In this document: positions 46,594 to 56,107 of the stretch, in pieces
How the letters are laid out: each line of letters opens with the position of its first letter
How positions within the stretch are numbered: position 1 is the first letter of the stretch
Assembly (NCBI RefSeq): GCF_001243045.1
Contig: NZ_LN849007.1
Span: forward strand, 2,074,989 to 2,138,988
DNA from: Clostridium niameyense
GTDB taxonomy: Bacteria > Bacillota > Clostridia > Clostridiales > Clostridiaceae
Length of the DNA stretch: 64,000 nt
Direction of reading: 5' to 3'
The notes under the pieces: generated by a model
The model's input: only the letters and a program-made list of their open reading frames with translations
Databases searched by the model: none
What the model was told of the DNA's origin: nothing
Made by a program: the position numbers and the translations under genes

Positions 46594-47193
46594 CTAAATT
46601 ATTATAGAATTTTCACTATGTTTTAATACATCTAAAATTATGTGCGTTCTAGCTCTGTCATAAATATAGAATTGTTTTTTAGCCTTCTTAATATCCTTGT
46701 ACACCTTCCAGTAACCACAAAAAATACACTTACTTTTAGGATCTTCCATAAATACTTTTACCTCTTCTAAAGGAATTCCTAAAAATATTCCTATTTCATG
46801 TGGGCATATATTCTTAAATCTACTTTTTAAATGTAGTATACTTTCATTTATATTTATTTTATTTTTATAACCAAACTGTTCTAAAAAATTTATATTTTCT
46901 AAATCACTTAAAGTCTCTTTTAGACTATCTGAATTATAAAATAATATTATAGTGGCTTTATCAGTATCTTTCATTTTTATATAGTTTATATTGTATATAT
47001 TTAAAAAATCTTCTTTATATAACTCCCAAAGTTTGCTAAGATTTCTTCCGCTAGTTGGTAAAGTTACAATAGTAGATGGTTTCACACCTTCAATGGTTGG
47101 AGCAATTAAGTACAGAATCATAGAAAACAAATATTTTTTATCTTCCATATCCTTTATTGTTTTCATATATCTATGAAGTAATCTTTTGCTCAT
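46594..47193 (-). CDS. DUF3793 family protein
   Basis: This 199-residue protein has the DUF3793 hallmark CPHEIGIFLGIPLEEVKVF (about residues 134-152), a later CIFCGYWKVY, and further conserved Cys and Tyr. Function unknown. The family often sits near feo and DUF2325 genes in clostridia, and here it follows the DUF2325 gene by 25 bases. A role in iron or haem handling is possible but only by linkage; the CPHE and CxxC groups could bind metal. Confidence 0.85.
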   Translation of the reverse strand: MSKRLLHRYMKTIKDMEDKKYLFSMILYLIAPTIEGVKPSTIVTLPTSGRNLSKLWELYKEDFLNIYNINYIKMKDTDKATIILFYNSDSLKETLSDLENINFLEQFGYKNKININESILHLKSRFKNICPHEIGIFLGIPLEEVKVFMEDPKSKCIFCGYWKVYKDIKKAKKQFYIYDRARTHIILDVLKHSENSIII

Positions 47194-47218
47194 ACTATAA
47201 CTCCTCTAAATCATTAAT

Positions 47219-47512
47219 TTATATTTGTTTATTATAAGTTTGTCTTAAACACCTCTCAATATTAGTCCAAGAGCGTTTTGCATAAATTACTTGAGTATCT
47301 TTGTTTGCTTTAACTTGTTCTTTTACTGATTCTACAACATTATGTCCAATAAAATCTGTTAAAACTAAAACTAAATCAGTATTTACTGGAACTTGTAACT
47401 TTCTATGTCTTTTTCTTCTTCCTGAAATATGATTTATCTCATCAAAACCCATTTCTTTTAAATTCTCTTTTATAGTATTAATTCTATCCCCACCTACAAC
47501 AAAAGCGCTCAT
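47219..47512 (-). CDS. DUF2325 domain protein
   Basis: The protein of 97 residues is a Rossmann-like DUF2325 domain with VVGGDRINTIKENLKEMG, a basic GRRKRHRKLQ stretch, LVLVLTDFIGHNVV, and VIYAKRSWTNIERCL. The start at 47512 follows AAGGGGGG; an upstream ATG would add 16 residues without a good site. Function unknown. It heads a two-gene operon with DUF3793, and a Fur-like palindrome lies 30-50 bases upstream. Confidence 0.85.
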   Translation of the reverse strand: MSAFVVGGDRINTIKENLKEMGFDEINHISGRRKRHRKLQVPVNTDLVLVLTDFIGHNVVESVKEQVKANKDTQVIYAKRSWTNIERCLRQTYNKQI

Positions 47513-47542
47513 ACTAACCCCCCTTATAAACTTTATGTAGCT

Positions 47543-47563
47543 ATTGAATATCATTATCAATTA
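47543..47563 (-). promoter_or_regulatory. Fur-like palindrome upstream of the DUF2325-DUF3793 operon
   Basis: The minus strand reads AATTGATAATGATATTCAAT, an imperfect inverted repeat (TTGA...TCAA) close to the Fur consensus and similar to the one upstream of feo. It lies at promoter distance from the DUF2325 start. Confidence 0.55.
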
Positions 47564-47631
47564 AAATTATATACTAATTGATCAATTTAATCAATAGTAT
47601 TTTAGTAGAATTTTTAAATTTAATAAAAAAC

Positions 47632-47682
47632 GGTGCTAATTTTACATAATAGCTTTAATAAACTATTACTTAAATTAGCACC
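47632..47682 (-). terminator. Terminator of adhE
   Basis: The arms GGTGCTAATTTTA and TAAATTAGCACC with inner pairing (AATAG/CTATT) lie 28 bases after the adhE stop codon. On the minus strand they are followed by G and then a T run. Confidence 0.8.
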
Positions 47683-47709
47683 TTATATTTAATATTTTTC
47701 TATTTAGTC

Positions 47710-50298
47710 TTATTTATTTGTACTGAAAGCATTTATATACATTTGTTTAACTTCACTTATTAATGGGTATCTTGGATTAGCTCCTGTACATTGATCATCA
47801 AAAGCTTGTTCTGACATTTCATCTAATTTTTCATAGAATTTTTCTTTAGTAACTCCCGCTGCTTCTATAGATACTGGTATATCTACTTTAGCTTTTAATT
47901 CATCTATAGCCTTTATTAATAATTTTACCTTTTCATCATCATCTTTTCCACCTAGGTTTAAATAATCTGCTATTTTCGCATATTTAGCCTTAGCACTTGG
48001 ATATTTATATTGTGGAAATGCTGTTTGTTTTGTTGGTACATCTGCGGAATTAAACTTAATTGTTTCATTTATTAATATTGCATTAGCCATACCATGTGGT
48101 ACATGATGCATTGACCCTAATTTATGAGCCATAGAATGACAAACTCCTAAGAAAGCATTTGCAAATGCCATACCCGCCATAGTTGAAGCATTAGCCATCT
48201 TCTCTCTAGCTTCTATATTACTTGAACCTTCACTATAAGCCTTTGGTAAATATTCAAATATTAATTTTATGGCTTCTAAAGCTATTCCATCTGTATATTC
48301 TGATGCCATAACTGATACATAAGCTTCTACAGCATGCGTTAATGCATCGATTCCTGATATTGAAGTTAATCCCTTTGGCATATTAATCATAAGTTCTGCA
48401 TCTACTATAGCCATATCTGGAGTTAATTCATAATCTGCTAGTGGATATTTAACTCCTGTTTTTTCATCAGTTATAACTGCAAAAGGTGTAACTTCCGATC
48501 CTGTACCTGCTGAAGTAGGTATTGATACCATCATAGCCTTGTCTCCCATATGAGGGAATTTATAAACTCTCTTTCTTATGTCCATAAACCTCATGGCTAA
48601 ATCTTCAAATTCTACTTCTGGATGTTCATATAATACCCACATTATTTTAGCAGCATCCATAGAGGATCCCCCACCAACAGCTATTATTGTGTCTGGTTTA
48701 AATTCTTCCATTTCTCCAGCACCTTTATAAGCAGTATCTAAAGTTGGATCTGGAGCCACATCAAAGAAAACTTTATATACTATGCCGATCTCATCTAAAA
48801 CATTAGTTATTTTATTTACAAATCCAAGGTTATATAATACCTTATCTGTTACTATAAAAGCTCTTTTCTTATTCATTTCCTTTAAATCTTTTAAAGCTAC
48901 TGGAAGGCATCCATATTTAAAATAAACTTTTTCAGGTACTTTAAACCAAAGCATGTTTTCTCTCCTCTCAGCTACATTTTTAATATTCAATAAATGTTTA
49001 GGTCCTACATTTTCTGATACAGAATTTCCGCCCCAAGAACCACAACCAAGAGTTAGAGATGGTGCTAACATAAAGTTATATATATCTCCTATAGCTCCTT
49101 GAGAAGCTGGCATGTTTATAATTGTTCTTCCTGTTTTCATAGTAAACATAAACTTATTTATTTTATCTTTAGCTTTTAGTGTATCTGCATATAATGAAGA
49201 TGTATGTCCAAATCCCCCTAATTCTATAAGTCTACAAGCTTTCTTTAATGCTTCATCAAAGCTCCTCACTTTATACATGCCAAGTATTGGAGATAGTTTT
49301 TCATGAGAAAATGGTTCTGGAAGTTCTACAGATTCAATTTCTCCTATAAGTACTTTTACTGTATTTGGTACTTTAATACCCGCCATGTTTGCTATATTGC
49401 AAGCTGATTGTCCTACTATTTTAGCATTTATAGAACCATTAACTAAAATAATTTCCCTTAATTTATTTTTTTCTTCTTGATTTAATATATAGGCTCCTCT
49501 ATCTTGCAACTCTTTTTTCACTTTATCATATATTTTATCTATTACAACGATTGATTGTTCTGATGCACATACAACTCCATTATCAAAAGTTTTAGAAAGT
49601 ATTATAGAACTCACTGCTGTTTTAATATCTGCTGTTTCATCAATTATAGCTGGTGTATTACCAGAACCAACTCCTATAGCTGGTTTTCCTGATGAATAAG
49701 CTGATTTAACCATTCCTGGTCCACCAGTTGCTAAAATTATATCTGCTTCACTCATTACAATCTTGGATAACTCTACACTTGGTTCTTCAATCCAATTTAT
49801 TATTCCTTCTGGAGCTCCAGCTCTAACTGCTGCTTCAAGTACAACCCTAGCCGCCTCTACAGTTGATTTTTTAGCTCTAGGGTGTGGTGAAAAAATAATA
49901 CCATTTCTAGTTTTCAGTGCTATTAATGATTTAAATATTGCAGTTGATGTTGGATTTGTTGTAGGAACTATAGCTGCTATAACCCCTATTGGTTCTGCAA
50001 CTTTAATCAATCCGAATGAATCATCTTTTTCTATAATTCCGCAGGTCTTTTCATTTTTATATTTATTATAAATATATTCAGAGGCAAAATGATTTTTTAT
50101 AACTTTATCTTCTACTATTCCCATTCCAGTTTCTTCTACTGCCATTTTAGCAAGTCTTATTCTTTGCTTATTTGCTGCCATAGCTGCAGCTTTGAAAATC
50201 TTATCTACTTGCTCTTGTGAATATGTGGAATAAATTTTTTGTGCTTCTTTAATTTTTTCAATTTTTTTCATTAAATCTTGATTTGTCACATTTTTCAT
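47710..50298 (-). CDS. adhE: Bifunctional aldehyde-alcohol dehydrogenase
   Basis: The protein of 862 residues joins an acetylating aldehyde dehydrogenase (about residues 1-440; catalytic Cys in NGVVCASEQS) to an iron-dependent alcohol dehydrogenase (about 455-860; GGGSSMDAAK cofactor motif, metal ligands around GIDALTHAVEAYVS and CHSMAHKLGSMHHVPHG). It turns acetyl-CoA into ethanol with two NADH and typically forms spirosomes. The start at 50298 has GAGGTG five to ten bases upstream; the longer frame lacks one. A perfect Rex operator at 50400-50417 suggests induction at high NADH/NAD+. Confidence 0.96.
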   Translation of the reverse strand: MKNVTNQDLMKKIEKIKEAQKIYSTYSQEQVDKIFKAAAMAANKQRIRLAKMAVEETGMGIVEDKVIKNHFASEYIYNKYKNEKTCGIIEKDDSFGLIKVAEPIGVIAAIVPTTNPTSTAIFKSLIALKTRNGIIFSPHPRAKKSTVEAARVVLEAAVRAGAPEGIINWIEEPSVELSKIVMSEADIILATGGPGMVKSAYSSGKPAIGVGSGNTPAIIDETADIKTAVSSIILSKTFDNGVVCASEQSIVVIDKIYDKVKKELQDRGAYILNQEEKNKLREIILVNGSINAKIVGQSACNIANMAGIKVPNTVKVLIGEIESVELPEPFSHEKLSPILGMYKVRSFDEALKKACRLIELGGFGHTSSLYADTLKAKDKINKFMFTMKTGRTIINMPASQGAIGDIYNFMLAPSLTLGCGSWGGNSVSENVGPKHLLNIKNVAERRENMLWFKVPEKVYFKYGCLPVALKDLKEMNKKRAFIVTDKVLYNLGFVNKITNVLDEIGIVYKVFFDVAPDPTLDTAYKGAGEMEEFKPDTIIAVGGGSSMDAAKIMWVLYEHPEVEFEDLAMRFMDIRKRVYKFPHMGDKAMMVSIPTSAGTGSEVTPFAVITDEKTGVKYPLADYELTPDMAIVDAELMINMPKGLTSISGIDALTHAVEAYVSVMASEYTDGIALEAIKLIFEYLPKAYSEGSSNIEAREKMANASTMAGMAFANAFLGVCHSMAHKLGSMHHVPHGMANAILINETIKFNSADVPTKQTAFPQYKYPSAKAKYAKIADYLNLGGKDDDEKVKLLIKAIDELKAKVDIPVSIEAAGVTKEKFYEKLDEMSEQAFDDQCTGANPRYPLISEVKQMYINAFSTNK

Positions 50299-50353
50299 TA
50301 ATAACACCTCTTTAAAATATAGTTTATTTTTTAACAAAGTTATTTAAAACATA

Positions 50354-50390
50354 TTAGGTATTTATTTATATTACTCTTCCTAATACCTAA
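50354..50390 (-). promoter_or_regulatory. Inverted repeat in the adhE leader
   Basis: TTAGGTATT (50354-50362) and AATACCTAA (50382-50390) form a 9-bp stem between the Rex box and the start codon. It could be a leader hairpin. Function unknown. Confidence 0.4.
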
Positions 50391-50399
50391 ACTTGCTAC

Positions 50400-50417
50400 T
50401 TGTTATTTATTTAACAA
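50400..50417. promoter_or_regulatory. Rex operator upstream of adhE
   Basis: TTGTTATTTATTTAACAA is a perfect match to the Rex consensus TTGTTA-N6-TAACAA. It lies about 100 bases before the adhE start. Clostridial Rex represses adhE when NAD+ is high. Confidence 0.9.
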
Positions 50418-50486
50418 TTATATAATAATACCTTTTTTATTATTAGTCAATATTTTTTTGTTAAATTTTTATCATTTATTTTTTTA

Positions 50487-50540
50487 AAAAATAGCTATGA
50501 AAAATATATATTTTAGAATATACATTTTCATAGCCATTTT
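50487..50540 (-). terminator. Terminator of the peptidase gene
   Basis: The arms AAAATAGCTATGAAAA and TTTTCATAGCCATTTT with further A/T pairing lie about 33 bases after the stop codon at 50573. Confidence 0.75.
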
Positions 50541-50572
50541 AAACATTCATTTTATATTATTAAAAAAATAAA

Positions 50573-51649
50573 TTATTCTATTATAGTTAATTCCTTGCTA
50601 TAATTATTTAATACTTCACAACCATCTTCTGTTACTAAAACTAAATCTTCTATTCTAACCCCAACTTCCCCTGGTAAATATATACCTGGTTCTATTGAGA
50701 ATATCATACCTGGTTTTACTTCTTCAGTATTAACTGCTGAAACATCACCCAAATCATGATCTTCTATTCCAATTGAATGGCCTGTTCTGTGTGTGAAATA
50801 CTTTCCATATCCGGCTTTTTCTATAACATTTCTAGCTGCTGCATCTATATCACAGAATCTTACTCCTGGCTTAACTACTTTTATAGCAGCTTCATTTGCT
50901 TCTTTAACTGTATTGTATACTTCTTTTGATTTTTCTGGAACAGATTTATAGAAGAAGGTTCTAGTCATATCTGAACAATAAGACTTCTTAACACAACCTA
51001 TATCTATAACAATACAATCTCCTTCTTTAAGCGTAGAACCATCAGTTTCGTGATGAGGATCTGCCGCATTTGCACCATATCCTACTATAGGATCAAATGA
51101 AAAACCTTCAGCACCTAAGCTTTCATATATTCCTGCTAATTTTTGTGCCATTTGCTTTTCAGTTAATCCTTCCTTAAGTAATTCATGCATTTGTCTCATA
51201 GCTTCATCATTAGCTTTTGATGATTCTCTCATTAATTCTTTTTCTTCTCCATCTTTAAACATTCTAGCTCTGTCTATTATAATAGATGTATTAATAAATT
51301 CACTGCCACCCTTTAATTCCATAAGTCTTAATAAGAAACGAGCTGGCCAATTTTTATCAACACCTATTGGTTTATCTTTTTCAACATATTTAGCTATTAA
51401 CTCTACAGCATCTTGATTATCATCAAACCATATTTTTTCTACTCCTAAATCCTCAGTAACTGGAAATAGTTCATTTATAAATAATTTATGGTTTCCATTT
51501 ACATTAAGATATAATGCTATTAATCTTTCCCCTGTGTGTATCCATTTTCCTGTTAAATAAAATATAGCTGGTGCATCAGAAATTATCATTTGACTGATAT
51601 TTCTTTCTTCCATTCCCTTTAATACTTTTTCTAGTCTTTTTTTATTCAT
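50573..51649 (-). CDS. M24 family aminopeptidase P / Xaa-Pro dipeptidase
   Basis: The 358-residue enzyme has a creatinase-like N-terminal domain (about 1-130) and an M24 metallopeptidase domain with metal ligands in GDCIVIDIG, CSDMTRTF, HRTGHSIG, EPGIYLPGEVG and RIEDLVLVTEDG. It removes Xaa-Pro residues from peptides. The start follows AAGGAGG. The gene lies 117 bases after an APC amino-acid transporter gene, so the two probably supply amino acids for fermentation. Confidence 0.93.
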   Translation of the reverse strand: MNKKRLEKVLKGMEERNISQMIISDAPAIFYLTGKWIHTGERLIALYLNVNGNHKLFINELFPVTEDLGVEKIWFDDNQDAVELIAKYVEKDKPIGVDKNWPARFLLRLMELKGGSEFINTSIIIDRARMFKDGEEKELMRESSKANDEAMRQMHELLKEGLTEKQMAQKLAGIYESLGAEGFSFDPIVGYGANAADPHHETDGSTLKEGDCIVIDIGCVKKSYCSDMTRTFFYKSVPEKSKEVYNTVKEANEAAIKVVKPGVRFCDIDAAARNVIEKAGYGKYFTHRTGHSIGIEDHDLGDVSAVNTEEVKPGMIFSIEPGIYLPGEVGVRIEDLVLVTEDGCEVLNNYSKELTIIE

Positions 51650-51727
51650 AAAAGTGGCCTCCTTAAAATTAAAAATATTTATTTTTAATTCTCTGTAAAA
51701 ACAGGGAAATTAAATCGTATGCTGAAA

Positions 51728-51748
51728 GAGACTATCATAGATAGCCTC
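51728..51748 (-). terminator. Short hairpin after the APC transporter gene
   Basis: GAGACTATC and GATAGCCTC pair with one mismatch around ATA, 19 bases after the stop codon at 51767, followed by a weak T-rich tract. It may cause partial termination before the peptidase gene. Confidence 0.45.
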
Positions 51749-51766
51749 TAACTTATTTTATTTACT

Positions 51767-53170
51767 CTAATTTTCTTTAAAGCCTGTTCTTTTAACAAAT
51801 CTACTCCAAATTCTCAATCCCACTAATATAACTATAAGACCTCCACCTATCATTTGTATTTCATATGATAAGTTTTCCTTAAATGTTGGCATAACTGGTG
51901 CTGCTGATAATACTATTCCAAGTACAGTTATAGCTAATAATACTTTAGCTAATGTTACAGCTTTTGATGTACTTTTAGCCATTTCATAAGGTCTTACCTC
52001 ATTTGGTCTTGATTTTCTTAATTTAATATAAGCTAAATATAAAAGAACATAAGGGAATAATGATGTTAATGCTGTCATTGTAACTAATATATTGTATATA
52101 GCATCAACAGATGGAAGTAATGTAGTAATTAATAAGATAATGCTTACTATTGTAGCTTGTAACATAACAGCTTTCACTGGTATATTATGCTCATTAACCT
52201 TTGTAAATTTTTCAGAAAATACTCCCTTTGGTACACTACCAAATAACATCTTTATAGGTGATGCTATGTATAAAATTATTGCTCCAAATACTGATAAAGA
52301 TATTCCTAAAGCTATAATTCTTATAAACCATGGTCCAATCCCTAAACTAGATGCAACTGTTCCTAAAGCTACTAATATACCTTCAGATGCTGTAATATCT
52401 TTTGTAGGTACTATCATAGTAACTGCAATTGAACCTAAAACATATAATACTGCAACTATTGCCGCTGATATAAACACAGCTTTTGGAAATGTTTTATTAG
52501 GATTGTCTACTTCTGTTATAAAGTTTGCTGTTGTTTCTGATCCTGCAAGTCCAAACATTACAGAGGATATAGCAACTAAAGTATCCATATTTAATTGCGG
52601 TGCTAAAGTTTGAACTGTATATGTTGATGCTGATTTATGACCAAATATAAATACTGAAACAAAAGCCATTATTATCAAAAGTGCAGCAGGTACAGTAGAA
52701 CCTAATGCTCCTACATTTGTAAATATCTTTGCAAATGTCATACCTTTTGTACTAATTAATGATAATATCCAAAATATAATTAATGATAATATAAGTACGA
52801 ACATTTTATTACCAGCAAGTTCTGGTTTACCTAAAGCATATGATACATTAACTAATAAAAATGTTAAAAATGATGAATACCAAAATAATTTAGCAGTCCA
52901 ATTTAGCCATGAAACCATGAATCCCCATTTTTCTCCATAGGCTTCTTTTACCCATTCATAAAGTCCACCATCTCTTGGATAAGTGGCAGCAAGTTCAGCA
53001 CATAGTAGTGCTGTTGGTAAAAAGAATATAAATGAGAATATAACCCACATAGGAATAGCACCTAATCCTAAACCAAAGCTCGATGCTGTTGATTTAGCAA
53101 TCCATCTGATTCCAAAAAGAGCTGAAACATTCATGAAAACTAAGTCCCATAAACCAATTTTCTTTTTCAT
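51767..53170 (-). CDS. APC-family amino acid permease/antiporter
   Basis: The 467-residue protein has about 12 membrane segments and APC features: SALFGIRWIAKSTASSFGLG near the N-terminus, AELAATYPRDGGLYEWVKEAYG (about residues 58-79) and FGLAGSETTANFITEV (about 205-220). It resembles glutamate/GABA-type antiporters. The true substrate is not evident. The start follows GGAGG. A divergent XRE-cupin regulator starts 366 bases away and is the natural candidate to control it. Confidence 0.9.
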   Translation of the reverse strand: MKKKIGLWDLVFMNVSALFGIRWIAKSTASSFGLGLGAIPMWVIFSFIFFLPTALLCAELAATYPRDGGLYEWVKEAYGEKWGFMVSWLNWTAKLFWYSSFLTFLLVNVSYALGKPELAGNKMFVLILSLIIFWILSLISTKGMTFAKIFTNVGALGSTVPAALLIIMAFVSVFIFGHKSASTYTVQTLAPQLNMDTLVAISSVMFGLAGSETTANFITEVDNPNKTFPKAVFISAAIVAVLYVLGSIAVTMIVPTKDITASEGILVALGTVASSLGIGPWFIRIIALGISLSVFGAIILYIASPIKMLFGSVPKGVFSEKFTKVNEHNIPVKAVMLQATIVSIILLITTLLPSVDAIYNILVTMTALTSLFPYVLLYLAYIKLRKSRPNEVRPYEMAKSTSKAVTLAKVLLAITVLGIVLSAAPVMPTFKENLSYEIQMIGGGLIVILVGLRIWSRFVKRTGFKEN

Positions 53171-53536
53171 CTTTCTTCCTCCATTTTGTCAATTTAAATT
53201 GTTTATTGTTATTAAATAAAAATTTTTTAAATATTTCAATATATTTTCATAATATCATAATATTTTTAGCATGTACATACATTTTTCAGTACTACAGTAA
53301 AAATTTTTGAAATATTAAAATTATATTGTATATATTAAATTTATATCTATCCAATATACTTTTACTTATTATTTAATATATTGTTAAACTTATAACAGTT
53401 TTTTTGCAAATAACTCTTATATTAAAAATTTAATTTCATATGTTTCTATAGCTTGAACTGAAAAAAGTATTATGTTATTATGTTGAAAGAAAAGTATGAT
53501 TTTTCTGTTTTTTTAACTTTTCATTGGAGGATAAAC
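53171..53536. promoter_or_regulatory. Divergent control region between APC transporter and XRE-cupin regulator
   Basis: The A+T-rich 366 bases include the palindromes GCATGTACATAC (about 53269-53280) and TGTTAAACTTATAACA (about 53383-53398), which could be operators. I cannot assign them to the regulator by sequence alone. Confidence 0.35.
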
Positions 53537-54082
53537 ATGATTAACGAAATTGCGGATAAAATTAGAGATCTAAGAAAAAAAAAGAATTTTACCTTAAAGG
53601 ATTTAAGCAAAAAGACTGGATTATCTGTAAGCTTTTTATCTCAAGTAGAGAATAATTCATCTTCCTTAGCTATCACTTCTTTAAAAAGGATAGCAGATGC
53701 TTTAGATGTATCTATGAGTTATTTTTTTAAAGAACCAATGTCACATAATTTTTTAGTAAAAAATGAAGATCAAGAAGTTTTTCAAATAGAACACTCTAAT
53801 TCTAAATTTGCTAGATTAAGTGGCACCTTCCCTCAACGAAATATGGAGGCTATGATGCTTATTATTCCTGCTGAACAAAAACATGGAGATAAATATGGTC
53901 ACATAGGTGAAGAATTTATCTATGTTTTAGAAGGGGTTATTATACTAAACTTAGATGGCAAAGAATTTATAGCTAAAAAAGGTGATTCTATTCATTTTCC
54001 TTCTACTTCGCCTCATATATTAATAAACCCTTTAAAAGAAGATGCAAAAATATTAACAATTGTCTATCCTGTACTTTTTTAA
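53537..54082 (+). CDS. XRE-cupin transcriptional regulator (PuuR-like)
   Basis: The protein of 181 residues has an N-terminal XRE helix-turn-helix (about residues 5-60; TLKDLSKKTGLSVSFLSQVEN) and a C-terminal cupin (about 105-175) with HIGEEFIYVLEG and HFPSTSPHILIN. Regulators of this form sense small amino-acid-derived ligands through the cupin and repress adjacent transport genes. The start at 53537 follows TTGGAGG; the longer frame has no site. It is divergent from the APC transporter gene. Confidence 0.92.
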   Translation: MINEIADKIRDLRKKKNFTLKDLSKKTGLSVSFLSQVENNSSSLAITSLKRIADALDVSMSYFFKEPMSHNFLVKNEDQEVFQIEHSNSKFARLSGTFPQRNMEAMMLIIPAEQKHGDKYGHIGEEFIYVLEGVIILNLDGKEFIAKKGDSIHFPSTSPHILINPLKEDAKILTIVYPVLF

Positions 54083-54105
54083 CTTAGTAAAAATTTATAT
54101 AAATT

Positions 54106-54142
54106 AAAGGAATGCGTAAAATAATATTCTACACATTCCTTT
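54106..54142. terminator. Bidirectional terminator between XRE-cupin and kinase genes
   Basis: The arms AAAGGAATGCGTA and TACACATTCCTTT (one mismatch) are flanked by A and T tracts, between convergent genes. Confidence 0.8.
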
Positions 54143-54167
54143 ATTAATTATATATTTTCTTTAAAAC

Positions 54168-56033
54168 TTAATTTAAAATATAATCTGAATATATATCTGA
54201 AAACTCTATATTCACACTTTCTATATCTCTATCATAATCAAATTCTTCAACACAAGGACTATTTTCAATTATTTTAACAGGAATATTTATAATAAATTTA
54301 CTACCTTCATTTATCTTACTTGTAACACTTATAGTTCCACCATGCATTTCTACAAAAGATTTTACAATATATAACCCTATTCCACTACCTTCTCTATTTC
54401 TATTAAAAGTCTTGTCCACTTGAGCAAATCTGCCAAATATTTTTCCTATTTCTTTTTCTGGTATTCCTATGCCAGTATCTCTAACAGAAATTATAATACT
54501 ATCTCCTTTGTCTTTAATATTTACATATATGTTTCCTCCAGGTTTAGTAAACTTTATAGCATTAGATAATAAGTTAAGAATTATTCTTTCCATTTTATCT
54601 GCATCAAAACTCATTATTTTTTCTTCCACATCTGTATCAAAAATTAAATTTAATCCTTGCTTTTCAACATATGGAGCCACAGATAAGGTAACGTCTTCAA
54701 TAAAACTTATACTATTATAATTTTTTTTACTTAATCTTAAAAAACCTGCATCTAATCTGCTTATATCTAATAAATTATTAATTAGTCTCATTAATCTATA
54801 GCAGTTTTGTCTCATCATATATAAATATTTATGTTTTTTATCTGTAAATTCATCCATATTATTAAACTTATAAGAACTTAATAATTGAACTGCAGAAAAT
54901 ATAACATTTAAAGGTGTTTTTAATTCATGAGATATGTTAGCTAAAAACTCCGTAATTAATTTATTAAATGCTCTACTTTCATTTAATAATTCTATATTCT
55001 TTTCTACATCTTTTTTTAATATTTCAACTTTTTTCTCTGAAGTAATGTCACTTAATATAGTTAATATAGTAGGTTTTCCTTCATATATAAAATAAGTTGA
55101 AGTACTTCTTGTAAGTATACTCTTCTTTTTATCATTTAATATTTCTTGCTCAAAATGTACTAAAGTAAGCTTATTTTCATATATTCCCTTCAATTTCTTT
55201 TTTATGGTATCTTTTTTATTTCCAGGAATAAAATCTAATATAGATCTATCACTAAATTCATTAAATTTTTCTAATCCTAATAGTTTTCTTGCACTTTCAT
55301 TTATAAAAATTAATTTATTTTGTCTATGAATTAAAATAGCATCTCTTGAGTTTTCTATAAGTAAATTATAACATTCTTCATTTTTTACAAGTATTTCTTC
55401 TATGTATCTTCTTTCCTTATCCTTTTGACTTAATTCATTAGTTAATAACTTAAGTTTTTTCTCTTTTTTTTCTAAATTCTTCTGCTCTATTTTAACATAA
55501 TATCCTAAAGTCCAAGCTGTTAATATAAATACCCCTACTATTATTAAATCATTTTCAAACTGTACATTAACATTTATATTTTTACCAAATATTAAATCTA
55601 TAGATAATATTATTATTGAGGAAATTATTGAAACAGCCATGCCATGTTTTATACCTGATTGTATGGTTGATGTAATAATTACAAATAAAAATAAAAATTT
55701 ATATGGGCTATTGCAATTATTAGAGAAGATTATTAAAATAGAAAAAATAAATATAAATAATGAATTATCAACCACTTGGATTTTTTTAATATTATTATTT
55801 TGAGATGTTTTAATAAAATACGATATCCACCAACAATATGCTAGCATAGTAATGGTAACCAATAAACCCAATGTAATCATATTAAGTTGCTTACTATTAG
55901 TAATATTGCTAAGAATTTTATTTGAATATAAAATATTATAGAATGCAATACTACAAAAAAATAAAGAAGCTAATCTTACAGCAGATATTATATTACTTAT
56001 ATTATTTTCCCTTTCCTTCATAAAATCACTCAT
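54168..56033 (-). CDS. Hybrid-membrane PAS histidine kinase downstream of agrD
   Basis: The 621-residue kinase has about six membrane helices (about residues 15-185), a coiled coil (about 185-215), a PAS domain (about 215-335), HisKA with FLANISHELKTPLNVIFS (His near 378) and HATPase with NLLSNAIKF, DTGIGIPEKE and GSGIGLYIVKSF. All phosphotransfer motifs are intact. It shares most of its sequence with the kinase at 57811-59676. It follows agrD by 75 bases and lacks the AgrC-type membrane domain; a protein resembling that domain is encoded at 56976-57449. No response regulator gene lies nearby. The partner regulator and signal are unknown. Confidence 0.92.
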   Translation of the reverse strand: MSDFMKERENNISNIISAVRLASLFFCSIAFYNILYSNKILSNITNSKQLNMITLGLLVTITMLAYCWWISYFIKTSQNNNIKKIQVVDNSLFIFIFSILIIFSNNCNSPYKFLFLFVIITSTIQSGIKHGMAVSIISSIIILSIDLIFGKNINVNVQFENDLIIVGVFILTAWTLGYYVKIEQKNLEKKEKKLKLLTNELSQKDKERRYIEEILVKNEECYNLLIENSRDAILIHRQNKLIFINESARKLLGLEKFNEFSDRSILDFIPGNKKDTIKKKLKGIYENKLTLVHFEQEILNDKKKSILTRSTSTYFIYEGKPTILTILSDITSEKKVEILKKDVEKNIELLNESRAFNKLITEFLANISHELKTPLNVIFSAVQLLSSYKFNNMDEFTDKKHKYLYMMRQNCYRLMRLINNLLDISRLDAGFLRLSKKNYNSISFIEDVTLSVAPYVEKQGLNLIFDTDVEEKIMSFDADKMERIILNLLSNAIKFTKPGGNIYVNIKDKGDSIIISVRDTGIGIPEKEIGKIFGRFAQVDKTFNRNREGSGIGLYIVKSFVEMHGGTISVTSKINEGSKFIINIPVKIIENSPCVEEFDYDRDIESVNIEFSDIYSDYILN

Positions 56034-56064
56034 ATAATCACACCCATTAATATTATTTATATCA

Positions 56065-56097
56065 GCAATAAAGGATCTTTAAAGATCCTTGTATTGC
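56065..56097 (-). promoter_or_regulatory. Hairpin between agrD and the kinase gene
   Basis: The perfect palindrome AAGGATCTTTAAAGATCCTT (56071-56090) is extended by GCAATA/TATTGC pairs. No long T run follows on the minus strand, so it looks more like an attenuator, partial terminator or mRNA-processing/stabilising element than a full terminator. It would set agrD and kinase levels apart. Confidence 0.6.
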
Positions 56098-56107
56098 CAT
56101 GATATAT

